In this document: one piece after another, positions 1 to 7,164 of the stretch
Numbering within the stretch: position 1 is the first letter of the stretch
Layout of the letters: each line of letters opens with the position of its first letter
Origin: Clostridiales bacterium UBA1742
GTDB taxonomy: Bacteria; Bacillota; Clostridia; TANB77; CAG-508
Length of the DNA stretch: 26,175 nt
Reading direction: 5' to 3'
Assembly (NCBI GenBank): GCA_002314935.1
Contig: DCHW01000012.1
Span: 1-26,175 of the forward strand
The notes under the pieces: model-generated
The model's database searches: none
Seen by the model: the letters and a program-made list of their open reading frames with translations, nothing else
Told to the model about the DNA's origin: nothing
Program-made: the position numbers and the translations under genes

Positions 1-24
1 TATCAAAAACTTACCTATCGTTAT
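1..24 (+). other. Possible 3' tail of a group II intron
   Basis: The first 24 bases do not continue the helicase reading frame, which has an in-frame TAG at 24-26. The stretch reads ACTTACCTATCGTTAT, which resembles the end of domain VI of bacterial group II introns (a CCTATC strand and a terminal AT). If the intron ends at base 24, the downstream exon starts AG-GAA-AGA. An upstream exon ending in C would then rebuild CAG (Gln) and the expected helicase sequence N-V-Q-E-R-L. The intron body and its reverse transcriptase would lie left of the window. This rests on recall of intron ends plus the good exon fit; an assembly junction is the alternative. Confidence 0.35.
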
Positions 25-1089
25 AGGAAAGATTAGTTGCATTACACCATATAGATGTGCCGTGGCGACCTAGTGATGTTGAGCAAAGAGAACGGAAGAA
101 TATTAAGACAAGGAAATATGAATAAAGAAGTTGAAATATTAAGATATGTTACAAAAGAAAGTTTTGATGCTTATTCTTGGCAATTAATTGAAACAAAGCA
201 AAAGTTTATCTCGCAAATATATAGAGGAGATACATCAATTAGAAAATTAGAAGATTTAGATAATTCTACTATGAATTATGCACAAATAAAAGCAATAGCA
301 AGTGGAAATCCAATGATATTGGAAAAGTTTAAAGTAGATACAGAAGTTCAAAAAATACAAGACAAACAGAGAAACTTTAAAGCAACAAAATATAAATTAG
401 AAGATTCATTAAATAAAACTATTCCTGCATTAATAAATGCAACAAAAAGTAAAATTGAAAGAATAAAAGAAACAGTAATATTAAGGAAAGAAAAACAAGA
501 AGAAGAAAATTGCAATATTGAAATAGACAATAAAGAATTTAATACATATAAAGATGCAGGAGCTGAAATTCTTGAATTTTCTAATAAATATATGGAATTA
601 AATAAAGAGTATCATTTAGGAAATTATAGAGGCTTTGAACTTACAATGACAAATGTAGGTGCAGATAGTTTATTTGATAATAATGGAGAGGCGAGAAAAG
701 TAATTAAAATAAAAGGCAAGTTTGAAATTAGTTTTGATATGCTTAAAGTTCCATCTTTAAATATTAAAAAAATTGATGAGAAAATTGATGAATTAGAATT
801 AATAAAAGATAGTGAAGAATCAAAGTTAGAAGATTTATATAGACAAGAAATTGAGTGTAAGAAAGAACTAGAAAAACCATTTGAATTTGCTGAAAAATTA
901 GAACTTTTACTAAAAAGAAAAAACGAGATAGATAATGAATTAAAACTTGATGATGATAAAAATGAAAAAATAATAGTTGATGAAAAACAAATAGAAGAAA
1001 GTGAAAAATCAGAATATACAGAAGATAGTGAATATGAAGAAACAGAGGAATACTTGGAAAAAGAAGAGGAGGATGAGATGTATGAATAA
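25..1089 (+). CDS. C-terminal part of ICE helicase/DNA methylase-type protein (5' end missing, +1 shift at CGG 93)
   Basis: This is the end of a very large SF2 (SNF2/DEAD-like) helicase, often fused to an N6-adenine methylase, carried by many Bacillota ICEs. Bases 27-92 read E-R-L-V-A-L-H-H-I-D-V-P-W-R-P-S-D-V-E-Q-R-E in one frame. Skipping C93 then gives G-R-I-L-R-Q-G-N, which completes helicase motif VI (QxxGRxxRQGN). An ATG at 55 opens only the second frame, and its first residues (CRGDLVMLSKEN) are a mistranslation of the conserved WRPSDVEQRE. Downstream come the family's conserved tail (FDAYSWQLIETKQKFISQI) and a Lys/Glu-rich coiled coil with an acidic end. The stop overlaps the start of the next gene. 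Confidence 0.8.
93..96 (+). other. CGGA +1 shift site in helicase motif VI
   Basis: The incoming frame is CAA-AGA-GAA-CGG. Dropping C93 gives GAA-GGA-AGA (E-G-R), the glycine of QREGRILRQGN. Unshifted reading reaches TAA within about a dozen codons. Confidence 0.8.
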
Positions 1090-1699
1090 AGATGATAAAT
1101 TGAATAAGGCTTTATTTTTTTTGGAGAAAAATTTAAAAGATGAAGATATGTCAGATGGATTTGAAGAATTTTTAAATAATGTTATTGGACTAAATAAAGA
1201 AGAAATTGCTTCATATAATGAATTTGCATTAGAAAAAGAAATAAAATATCCAACTTATAAAGATTATATTAGAGCAGAACTAACTGAACAAATAAATATT
1301 AAAAAAGAAGATATATTAGAATTGGAAAGTCAATATTTAGAAATTGATAATCATTTTGATAATGAAGATATTAAAAATAAATACCAAAAAAATGAAAAAG
1401 AAATGCAAGAATTAAGAAAAAAATTTTTTGAAAACACTTCACAAGATAAGAATTTAAAAGAATTTTTTAGGGAAGATAATCCAAAAGATAGATATTCAAG
1501 TATTATGGTTGCAGGAACAATACTTGCAGGAATTGACTTAAGAAATTTACAAAGAGAAAATAATAATTTATCTGGAGAGAAAGAAGAATATCCATATAGT
1601 GTAGAACAAATAAAACTAATTGATAGATATATAGAATTAGAAAATGAACAGGATATGTTAGAAAATCAGTATGAGGAATCAGATGAGGAGGAAATGTGA
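1082..1699 (+). CDS. Hypothetical acidic protein downstream of the helicase
   Basis: This 205-residue protein is not recognised. It is Lys/Glu-rich and mostly predicted helical, with an acidic C-terminus (YEESDEEEM). I chose the ATG at 1082 because a strong AGAGGAGG site lies just upstream and it overlaps the helicase stop by 8 bases, which suggests translational coupling. A longer reading back to 1001 would only translate the helicase tail in another frame. The tail resembles the acidic ends of neighbouring element proteins. The gene ends in TGA, so TGA is a stop in this code. Confidence 0.65.
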   Translation: MNKDDKLNKALFFLEKNLKDEDMSDGFEEFLNNVIGLNKEEIASYNEFALEKEIKYPTYKDYIRAELTEQINIKKEDILELESQYLEIDNHFDNEDIKNKYQKNEKEMQELRKKFFENTSQDKNLKEFFREDNPKDRYSSIMVAGTILAGIDLRNLQRENNNLSGEKEEYPYSVEQIKLIDRYIELENEQDMLENQYEESDEEEM

Positions 1700-1702
1700 T
1701 AT

Positions 1703-1731
1703 TTGAAATATTTTTTGAATTATTGTATAAT
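1703..1731 (+). promoter_or_regulatory. Sigma-A-type promoter for the cargo operon
   Basis: TTGAAA at 1703-1708 and TATAAT at 1726-1731 are separated by 17 bases. They lie in the gap before the ASCH-Nudix gene, so the cargo can be transcribed independently of the upstream transfer genes. Confidence 0.6.
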
Positions 1732-1767
1732 ATGCACAAATAGTAAGTTGTAGAGGAGATGGAAGGT

Positions 1768-2667
1768 ATGTTACATAAAATGAAATTAAAAGAAAGTCCA
1801 TTTGAAAGAATTAAGAATGGTACAAAAACAGTGGAATTTAGACTATTCGATGAAAAAAGACAACAGATAAAGGTTGGAGATAAAATAGAATTTTCAAAAC
1901 TACCAGATTTACAAGAAAAATTATTAGTTGATGTTGTTGAATTATACAGAGAAGATACTTTCGAGAAATTATTTAGAAAGTTAATTACTGATGAAGAGGA
2001 AATCCAGAGAAAAACTAAAGCAATGTATGAAATATATTCATCAGAAAAAGAACAAGAATATGGTATTTTAGGAATTAAAATAAAAATTAATATAGATAAT
2101 TTAAAAGAATGTCTTGAAAAATTTGTGCCATACAATGAGCAAGAAGAAGTAGATAGAAAAATAATGTTGAAATATATTAAAAATTTTGATGATGTATTAA
2201 CCAGACAAAATGAATATGGTCATTTTACTAGTTCAGCATTTGTGCTTAATAAAGACAGAACTAAGATTCTAATGATATACCATAAAATTTATAATTCATG
2301 GGCATGGGTAGGAGGGCATGCCGATGGCGATAGTGATCTTTTATATGTAGCAATGAAAGAAGCAAAAGAGGAAACGGGGATAAAGAATATCGCACCAATT
2401 TCTATGGATATGTATTCACTAGAATTAATTAATGTAAATGGTCATGAAAAGAGGGGGAAATATGTAGGTTCACATGTTCATCTTAATGTAACATATTTGT
2501 TGGAAACTGATGAAAATGAAGAAATATATATAAAAGAAGATGAAAATAGTGGTGTGAAATGGGTTACAATTAATGGAATTTTAAATGAGACGTCTGAAGT
2601 TTGGGTAAGAGATAGAGTTTATTCAAAAATAATAGATAAGATGAAGAAGGACAAATTTATTAACTAA
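1768..2667 (+). CDS. ASCH domain-Nudix hydrolase fusion protein
   Basis: Two domains are visible. Residues about 1-110 form an ASCH domain (MKLKESPFERIKNGTKTVEF, then a DKIEF strand), an RNA- or nucleotide-binding fold. Residues about 120-295 are a Nudix hydrolase whose box runs from GGHADGD through EAKEETGI and carries the acidic metal-binding residues. The protein probably hydrolyses a nucleoside diphosphate derivative; the substrate is unknown. I prefer the ATG at 1768 because GAGGAG at 1753-1758 sits 9 bases ahead, whereas the ATG at 1759 has no room for a ribosome binding site. The CGG inside ACG-GGG (E-T-G-I) is out of frame and causes no break. Confidence 0.85.
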   Translation: MLHKMKLKESPFERIKNGTKTVEFRLFDEKRQQIKVGDKIEFSKLPDLQEKLLVDVVELYREDTFEKLFRKLITDEEEIQRKTKAMYEIYSSEKEQEYGILGIKIKINIDNLKECLEKFVPYNEQEEVDRKIMLKYIKNFDDVLTRQNEYGHFTSSAFVLNKDRTKILMIYHKIYNSWAWVGGHADGDSDLLYVAMKEAKEETGIKNIAPISMDMYSLELINVNGHEKRGKYVGSHVHLNVTYLLETDENEEIYIKEDENSGVKWVTINGILNETSEVWVRDRVYSKIIDKMKKDKFIN

Positions 2668-2704
2668 AATTTTAAAATAATAGCAAAAAACGGAGGAAAC
2701 TAAA

Positions 2705-3028
2705 ATGATAGATTTGAAAAAATTACAAGAAGAGGTATATCAAAATAAAGTTGATAAAGGATTTAACGTAACAGATATTAATAAAGAATTTTGTTTGACT
2801 TATGGAGAAGTTGCAGAAGCATACGAAGCTTGGAGAAAAAAGAAAGATGATTTAGGCGAAGAATTAGCTGATGTTGCAATATATTTATTAGGATTATCAG
2901 AAATATTAGGAATAGATTTGGAAGATGAAATACAGAAAAAAGTTTATAAAAACTCAAAAAGAGAATATAAAGTAATTGATGGTGTTAATATAAGAACAAA
3001 AGAATTTGATGAAGAATCAGAAAGATAA
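2705..3028 (+). CDS. MazG-like NTP pyrophosphohydrolase
   Basis: This 107-residue all-alpha protein has the MazG/dUTPase-like metal-binding pattern: Glu35 and Glu38 in GEVAEAYEAW, then Glu52, Glu53 and Asp56 in GEELADVAIYLLG. Such enzymes cleave NTPs to NMP and pyrophosphate and often clean up damaged nucleotides. The ribosome binding site GGAGG at 2692-2696 is well placed. It follows the ASCH-Nudix gene closely, so the two probably form a nucleotide-sanitising pair in one transcript. Confidence 0.85.
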   Translation: MIDLKKLQEEVYQNKVDKGFNVTDINKEFCLTYGEVAEAYEAWRKKKDDLGEELADVAIYLLGLSEILGIDLEDEIQKKVYKNSKREYKVIDGVNIRTKEFDEESER

Positions 3029-3068
3029 TCTCAGAGACAACTTACAAGTTATAAAGGAGATAATATAT

Positions 3069-3566
3069 ATGATTTTAACAATAGAATGTATTATAATTTC
3101 AATACTATTTTCACTAGGAATTTTTATACCACTTTATAAAAATCCAATAGGGCAAATAATGTCTTATCCTACAAAAATAAGAAAAAGAGTTGAGAGTTTA
3201 CCTCAATATCAAAATAGTATAAATAAACAAGAAAAGAAACATTTAACAATTAAAATATTAGCAATTTTTGTTTTTGCACTAATTCTTTGTATTATTGCAT
3301 ATTTATCTGGTGCTAAAACTTTTATAGAAGTTTTTAAACATGTTTTTATTATATTTTTTGTTGTAAATTTATATGATTTATTTATTATGGATTTATTAAT
3401 TTTTAGAAATGTAAAAGCATTTAGAATACCTGGAACGGAAGATATGGATAAAGAATATAAAGAATGCTGGCATCACATTAGAGGTGCTTTCATAGGTATA
3501 GGTATTAGTTTAGTGGTTGCGTTACTTTCTGGATTATACATTGAAATATTTAATTTATTAATGTAA
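3069..3566 (+). CDS. Polytopic membrane protein of unknown function
   Basis: This 165-residue protein has about four hydrophobic segments: near residues 1-22, 65-82, 90-110 and a final one at 140-162. A basic loop (TKIRKRVESL) follows the first helix, and a conserved-looking polar stretch (IPGTEDMDKEYKECWHH) precedes the last helix. I chose the ATG at 3069 because AAAGGAGA lies just upstream; the longer frame from 3006 overlaps the mazG-like gene out of frame. The function is not recognised. Its place in the cargo operon suggests a link to nucleotide or phospholipid functions, but this is only context. Confidence 0.7.
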   Translation: MILTIECIIISILFSLGIFIPLYKNPIGQIMSYPTKIRKRVESLPQYQNSINKQEKKHLTIKILAIFVFALILCIIAYLSGAKTFIEVFKHVFIIFFVVNLYDLFIMDLLIFRNVKAFRIPGTEDMDKEYKECWHHIRGAFIGIGISLVVALLSGLYIEIFNLLM

Positions 3567-3598
3567 TACAAATTACAAGATAACTTTTTATATACGAT

Positions 3599-3627
3599 TT
3601 GAAAATATATTTTTTTTATGATAAAAT
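3599..3627 (+). promoter_or_regulatory. Promoter for the methyltransferase leader
   Basis: TTGAAA at 3599-3604 and TAAAAT at 3622-3627 have a 17-base spacer. Transcription would start shortly before the ribosome binding site of the small leader ORF. Confidence 0.5.
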
Positions 3628-3652
3628 AAGAAAAAATTTAAGGAGGTATTTT

Positions 3653-3700
3653 TTGAGAAAAATTATTATAGGTGTATTGGATCTCGTTATTAATTTATAA
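3653..3700 (+). CDS. Possible 15-residue leader peptide
   Basis: A TTG-started ORF encodes LRKIIIGVLDLVINL and is preceded by AAGGAGG at the right distance. Its last codons form the left arm of a perfect inverted repeat that ends at the ribosome binding site of the methyltransferase gene. Order and spacing match translational-attenuation leaders known upstream of some methyltransferase and resistance genes. The inducer and the mechanism are unknown. Confidence 0.35.
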   Translation: MRKIIIGVLDLVINL

Positions 3701-3713
3701 AATATAAATTAAT
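3689..3713 (+). promoter_or_regulatory. 11-bp inverted repeat before the methyltransferase gene
   Basis: ATTAATTTATA and TATAAATTAAT flank an AAA loop. The stem is AU-only and therefore weak, but it is perfect. It abuts the AGGAGG at 3714-3719 and overlaps the leader stop codon. Confidence 0.5.
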
Positions 3714-3724
3714 AGGAGGTAGAA

Positions 3725-4442
3725 ATGAAATATTTAAGGACTTTAAAATACAATACAGAATTAATTAATCAAAAAATTATGGGACCTAACCCATTAAAAT
3801 TGGAAGAAGAACTTATGGAAGGAAATAGCATAAAATCTGGTTCAATTGTTATGGATTTAGGAAGTCGGACAGGGAATTACATCAGTATTTCTTGCAAAAG
3901 AATATGGATTTAAGGTTTATGCAACAGACCTTTGGAGTGATGCAGAAAATAACAGAAAATTCTTTAAAGAAATGGGCTTAACAGAAAAACAAATTATACC
4001 TGTTAAGGCTGATGCTACTGATTTAAAATATGAAAAAGAATTCTTTGATGCAGTTGTTAGCACAGATTCATATAATTATTTTGGTAGAGACGAAAACTAT
4101 TTAGATAATAAACTTTTGCCATTTGTAAAAAAAGGTGGATATATTTATATAGTTGTACCTGGAATGAAAAAAGATTGTCATAATAATTTTTATGAAGAAT
4201 TACTATTATCTTGGACACCAGAACAATTAGATTATATTCATGATATAGAATATTGGAAAAACATTGTATCAAAATCAAAGGATAGTGAAATTATTTCAAT
4301 TTATGAAATGGAAAGTAATGAAGAATGTTGGAATGATTGGATAAAATGCGAAAATGAATATTCTATAAATGATAGAAAATCAATAGAAGCTGGTGCATGT
4401 AAATATTTGAATTTTATTGCTATTGTATTAAAGAAAAAATAA
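3725..4442 (+). CDS. Class I SAM-dependent methyltransferase (+1 shift at CGG 3866)
   Basis: Read with C3866 skipped, this is a 238-residue Rossmann-fold methyltransferase. It has the N-terminal family sequence KIMGPNPLKLEEEL, motif I V-M-D-L-G-S-G-Q-G-I-T, motif II A-T-D-L-W, an ADATDL segment and a DAVVSTDSYNYFG segment. The small-molecule or lipid substrate is unknown. Without the shift the protein stops at 3911-3913 in the middle of motif I, and the rest would need an internal start at 3972. The ribosome binding site is AGGAGG at 3714. A stem-loop follows the gene. The cargo position, leader and hairpin suggest an inducible modifying enzyme. Confidence 0.8.
3866..3869 (+). other. CGGA +1 shift site in methyltransferase motif I
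   Basis: GGA-AGT-CGG is the incoming frame. Dropping C3866 gives AGT-GGA-CAG-GGA (S-G-Q-G), the SAM-binding glycine loop. Confidence 0.8.
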
Positions 4443-4448
4443 GTTGTT

Positions 4449-4476
4449 AAGGCTGATATTATTTTATATCAGCCTT
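4449..4476 (+). terminator. Stem-loop after the methyltransferase gene
   Basis: A perfect 11-bp stem (AAGGCTGATAT and ATATCAGCCTT) surrounds a 6-base loop. There is no run of T after it, so it may stabilise the mRNA end or terminate weakly. Confidence 0.5.
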
Positions 4477-4503
4477 ATAAAATACAATTTTTGGAGTGAT
4501 ATA

Positions 4504-5211
4504 ATGAAGAAAGAACGAATAAAAATAAATCATATTCCATCAATAATATGGGGCGAGAAAAGTCATAAAGTGTTTATTGCAGTACATGGAAATATGTCTA
4601 ATAAGGAAGATGATGTTATAAAAATATTAGCAAACATTGTAACGAGTAAAGGCTATCAGCTAATTAGTTTTGATTTGCCAGAACATGGAGAGAGAAAAGA
4701 TAATAAAGAATATTTATGCAAAGTTCAAAATTGTGAAAAGGATTTAAAGAATATAATCGAATATGCAAAATTAAACTATGATGAAATAAACTTATGGGCT
4801 TGTTCAATGGGAGCATATTTTAGTTTAATATCATATAAAGATGAAGAAATAAAACAATGCTTATTTCTATCTCCTGTTGTTAATATGAAGATAATAATTG
4901 ATAATATGATGATTTGGAGCAATACAACTGAAAACGAATTAATAGAAAAACGAGAAATAAAAACTGACTTTGGACAAACATTATATTGGGACTATTACGA
5001 ATATGTTAAGAACAATCCAATTACTAATTGGGATAAGAAAACTTATATATTATATGGAAGTAAAGATAATATGCAAAGTGAAAATATAATAAAGGATTTT
5101 GTAGATAAGTTTAATTGTAATTTATCTATATTAGAAAATGGAGAACACTACTTTCATACAGAGGAACAATTAGAATATTATAAGAATTGGTTATATAATT
5201 CAATTATATAA
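4504..5211 (+). CDS. Alpha/beta hydrolase
   Basis: This 235-residue protein has an alpha/beta-hydrolase layout: an oxyanion strand (FIAVHGNMSNKEDD), a PEHGERKD loop, the nucleophile elbow ACSMG with Ser101, an Asp in ILYGSKDN and a late His in GEHYFH. It is a soluble serine hydrolase, probably an esterase or peptidase-like enzyme acting on a small ester or amide; the substrate is unknown. I chose the ATG at 4504 because TTGGAG lies before it. The longer reading from 4444 would run through the preceding stem-loop. Confidence 0.8.
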   Translation: MKKERIKINHIPSIIWGEKSHKVFIAVHGNMSNKEDDVIKILANIVTSKGYQLISFDLPEHGERKDNKEYLCKVQNCEKDLKNIIEYAKLNYDEINLWACSMGAYFSLISYKDEEIKQCLFLSPVVNMKIIIDNMMIWSNTTENELIEKREIKTDFGQTLYWDYYEYVKNNPITNWDKKTYILYGSKDNMQSENIIKDFVDKFNCNLSILENGEHYFHTEEQLEYYKNWLYNSII

Positions 5212-5231
5212 ATTTATAGGTTGGGATAATA

Positions 5232-5729
5232 ATGAAAAATATAGCAAATTATATTTCCATAAGTAGAATTATAATGTCAATAATATTATTAGTAACTAAA
5301 ACATTAACATTACCATTTTACATAGTATATATATACTGTGGAGTGTCAGATATTCTTGATGGTTTTATTTCAAGAAAATATAATATCCAAAGTGAATTAG
5401 GTAGCAAACTTGATAGTATTGCAGATATAACATTTGTTTTTACTGCATTAGTTAAGATTATACCTTTTTTAAAATTATCAAATTATATATACTTGTGGAT
5501 TACTATAATAATCATTATAAAAATTTTTAATATTATACTGGGATATGTTTATTATAAAAAAATAATGTTTCATCATACGATAGCTAATAAAATTACCGGA
5601 CTAATATTGTTTATTTCACCATTAATTATTTTAAATATTGATTCAGCAATAATTGTTATTAGTATATGTTTAGTGGCAACATTTTCTGCAATTCAAGAAG
5701 GATTTTATATAAAATTAAAAAAAATTTAA
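5232..5729 (+). CDS. CDP-alcohol phosphatidyltransferase family protein
   Basis: This 165-residue integral membrane protein carries the CDP-alcohol phosphotransferase signature: Asp40, Asp43-Gly44, Ser47-Arg48, Gly57, Asp61 and Asp65 (SDILDGFISRKYNIQSELG, then SKLDSIAD). Such enzymes move a phosphatidyl group from CDP-diacylglycerol to an alcohol acceptor such as glycerol phosphate. Five or six transmembrane segments follow the pattern. It is slightly short for PgsA, and the acceptor cannot be told. It lies 20 bases after the hydrolase gene and is the last gene before a strong terminator. Confidence 0.8.
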   Translation: MKNIANYISISRIIMSIILLVTKTLTLPFYIVYIYCGVSDILDGFISRKYNIQSELGSKLDSIADITFVFTALVKIIPFLKLSNYIYLWITIIIIIKIFNIILGYVYYKKIMFHHTIANKITGLILFISPLIILNIDSAIIVISICLVATFSAIQEGFYIKLKKI

Positions 5730-5751
5730 ATTAAATAAAAAATACAATAAT

Positions 5752-5787
5752 AAGAGTTTAATTCAAAAACGAATTAGGCTCTTTTTT
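5752..5787 (+). terminator. Rho-independent terminator of the cargo operon
   Basis: AAGAGTTTAATTC pairs with GAATTAGGCTCTT (with G-U pairs) around a 6-base loop, and a run of T follows. Confidence 0.75.
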
Positions 5788-5814
5788 GTTGCAGATTTAA
5801 GGAGGTGGTCAAAA

Positions 5815-5826
5815 TGGGAATATAAA
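5815..5826 (+). CDS. Minimal ORF (M-G-I-stop) with a strong ribosome binding site
   Basis: AAGGAGGTGG at 5799-5808 is a near-perfect ribosome binding site, yet the ATG it serves (5815) is followed by only two codons and TAA. The S6-like gene has its own weaker site (GAAGGAGAG) and starts 44 bases later. It may be a start-stop regulatory element or the remnant of a lost gene. Confidence 0.3.
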
Positions 5827-5869
5827 AAATTAAAATTATTAATAAAAAAATGAGAAGGAGAGTTTGTAT

Positions 5870-6196
5870 ATGAATAGATATGAAAGTGTTATTATAATGA
5901 AACCTAATCTTACAGAGGAAGAAAAAAGTAATGAAATAAATACTTATAAGAATTTCTTTGAAGGTTTATCTAAAAAACCAGTTGATGTTGAATATTTAGG
6001 TAAGAAAAAATTAGCTTATGAAGTTCAAGGAAATAAAGAAGGAAACTATGCAATTTTTAAATATAATGCAAATCTTGAAGAGGTAAGCGAAGTAGAAAGA
6101 AAATTTAGAGTTGATGATAATGTTTTAAAATTTATAACTGTTAGGCAGGAACAAGAAGAATATGAAGATATGGAAGATGACGAAATGGAATACTAA
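5870..6196 (+). CDS. Ribosomal protein S6 (bS6) paralogue
   Basis: This 108-residue protein matches bS6 over its length: MNRYESVIIMKPNLTEEE, a central KKLAYEVQGNKEGNYAIF strand pair, and VERKFRVDDNVLKFITVRQE, then an acidic tail (EEYEDMEDDEMEY). In chromosomes rpsF lies beside ssb and rpsR in the 30S operon. Here it stands at the head of an ICE gene set, so it is probably an element-borne paralogue that could enter the 30S platform or serve as an RNA- or DNA-binding protein. I chose the ATG at 5870 over the TTG at 5864 because it fits GAAGGAGAG and the family start. Confidence 0.8.
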   Translation: MNRYESVIIMKPNLTEEEKSNEINTYKNFFEGLSKKPVDVEYLGKKKLAYEVQGNKEGNYAIFKYNANLEEVSEVERKFRVDDNVLKFITVRQEQEEYEDMEDDEMEY

Positions 6197-6211
6197 AAGG
6201 GGGAGTAATTT

Positions 6212-6733
6212 ATGTTAGAAGATAAAATTTTAAATGGAGATATTAAGATATTTAAAGTTGGCAATTTATACAGAATATATGGAAAAACATTTGAGGTAAG
6301 AGATGAACTTAATAGAATTGGTGCTAAATGGAATAGTGAAAATAAAAAGTTAGAATTATCTGTTGAATGTTTTGAAAAATTACCAGATAGTATAAAGAAT
6401 AAAACCTTTGAATTAGAAGAAAAACAAAGAAAAATGAGCTTGGAAACAATAGCTCATATTATTATGTCTGGACAAATAAAAGTATATCTAAACCAAGATG
6501 ATGAATATCAAATTTATGGTAAAACAAAAGAAATATATAAAGATTTACAAAACATAGGTTTTTCGTTAAATGATGGGAACTATGCAATGGGAAAAGATGA
6601 TTTTGAAAGAACATTTCCTAATTATGTTAAACAATTTGTTAGTGAATATTCAAATAAAAAATCAGATATAACTTTACAAGAGGAAAGTAAAGAAGAGGTA
6701 TATGAGGAATATGAGGAGGAGGTATTTGAATAA
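6212..6733 (+). CDS. Hypothetical protein with a duplicated GAKW-type module
   Basis: The protein has 173 residues and two similar halves. Residues about 5-63 (ILNGDIKIFKVGNLYRIYGK, then DELNRIGAKWN) and 88-143 (IMSGQIKVYLNQ, YQIYGKTKEI, KDLQNIGF) share the pattern I-x-G-x-I-K-V, Y-x-I-Y-G-K-T and L-x-x-I-G. The IGAKWN segment resembles small nucleic-acid-associated modules such as DUF5710, but I do not assign it. An acidic tail ends the protein, as in the S6-like and helicase-linked proteins. The site GGGGGAG precedes the ATG. Confidence 0.7.
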   Translation: MLEDKILNGDIKIFKVGNLYRIYGKTFEVRDELNRIGAKWNSENKKLELSVECFEKLPDSIKNKTFELEEKQRKMSLETIAHIIMSGQIKVYLNQDDEYQIYGKTKEIYKDLQNIGFSLNDGNYAMGKDDFERTFPNYVKQFVSEYSNKKSDITLQEESKEEVYEEYEEEVFE

Positions 6734-7150
6734 ATGAAAATTGTAAGATTGCTTATAACTGAAAATGGGTTAGAAGTTCTAAAAGCATTTGCAGAGGAAA
6801 ATTATTTAGGCAATTATATTGCTTGTAATGAGAATGAAGCATATTACAAAAACATTATAAACTTTCCAGATTTATTATTGCAATTAAAAGATGATATTGT
6901 TTTATTTGCAAGAAATGATATTTCAATAGAAGATGAGTTTGTATGGGAAGAAAGTTTGTCTGATATGAAGAATAAAAATGCAACATATTATTCATTTATT
7001 TTAGATACAGAAACGAAATTAGTAAAAGAGTTTTCTAATGAAAGTGGTAAAGTGAAAATGCCATTTGCAAGTTTAGATACTTTTGACAAGATTAATAAAA
7101 TTGAGATTCTTATTGATGAAAATTTAGAAGAACAAGATTTAGAAATGTAA
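6734..7150 (+). CDS. Hypothetical element protein
   Basis: This 138-residue soluble, mildly acidic protein is not recognised. Its start codon follows the previous stop directly (TAA-ATG), and the upstream GAGGAGG lies inside the preceding gene, so the two are translationally coupled. No membrane segment, signal or clear motif is visible. Its position between the S6-like and ParB-like genes suggests an accessory role in element maintenance, inferred only from context. Confidence 0.65.
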   Translation: MKIVRLLITENGLEVLKAFAEENYLGNYIACNENEAYYKNIINFPDLLLQLKDDIVLFARNDISIEDEFVWEESLSDMKNKNATYYSFILDTETKLVKEFSNESGKVKMPFASLDTFDKINKIEILIDENLEEQDLEM

Positions 7151-7164
7151 GGAGGAATTATTAT

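Noticed and set aside
1503..2135. Long minus-strand ORF across the cargo promoter
   Set aside because: It overlaps two supported + strand genes and a promoter, and its sequence is a low-complexity Ser/Ile/Leu/Phe shadow.
2370..2380. CGG in the Nudix gene as another shift site
   Set aside because: It is out of frame (ACG-GGG), and the Nudix box E-E-T-G-I is correct as read.
5590..5600. CCGGA in the phosphatidyltransferase gene as a shift site
   Set aside because: It reads ACC-GGA in frame, the gene is open throughout and the CGG is not in the reading frame.
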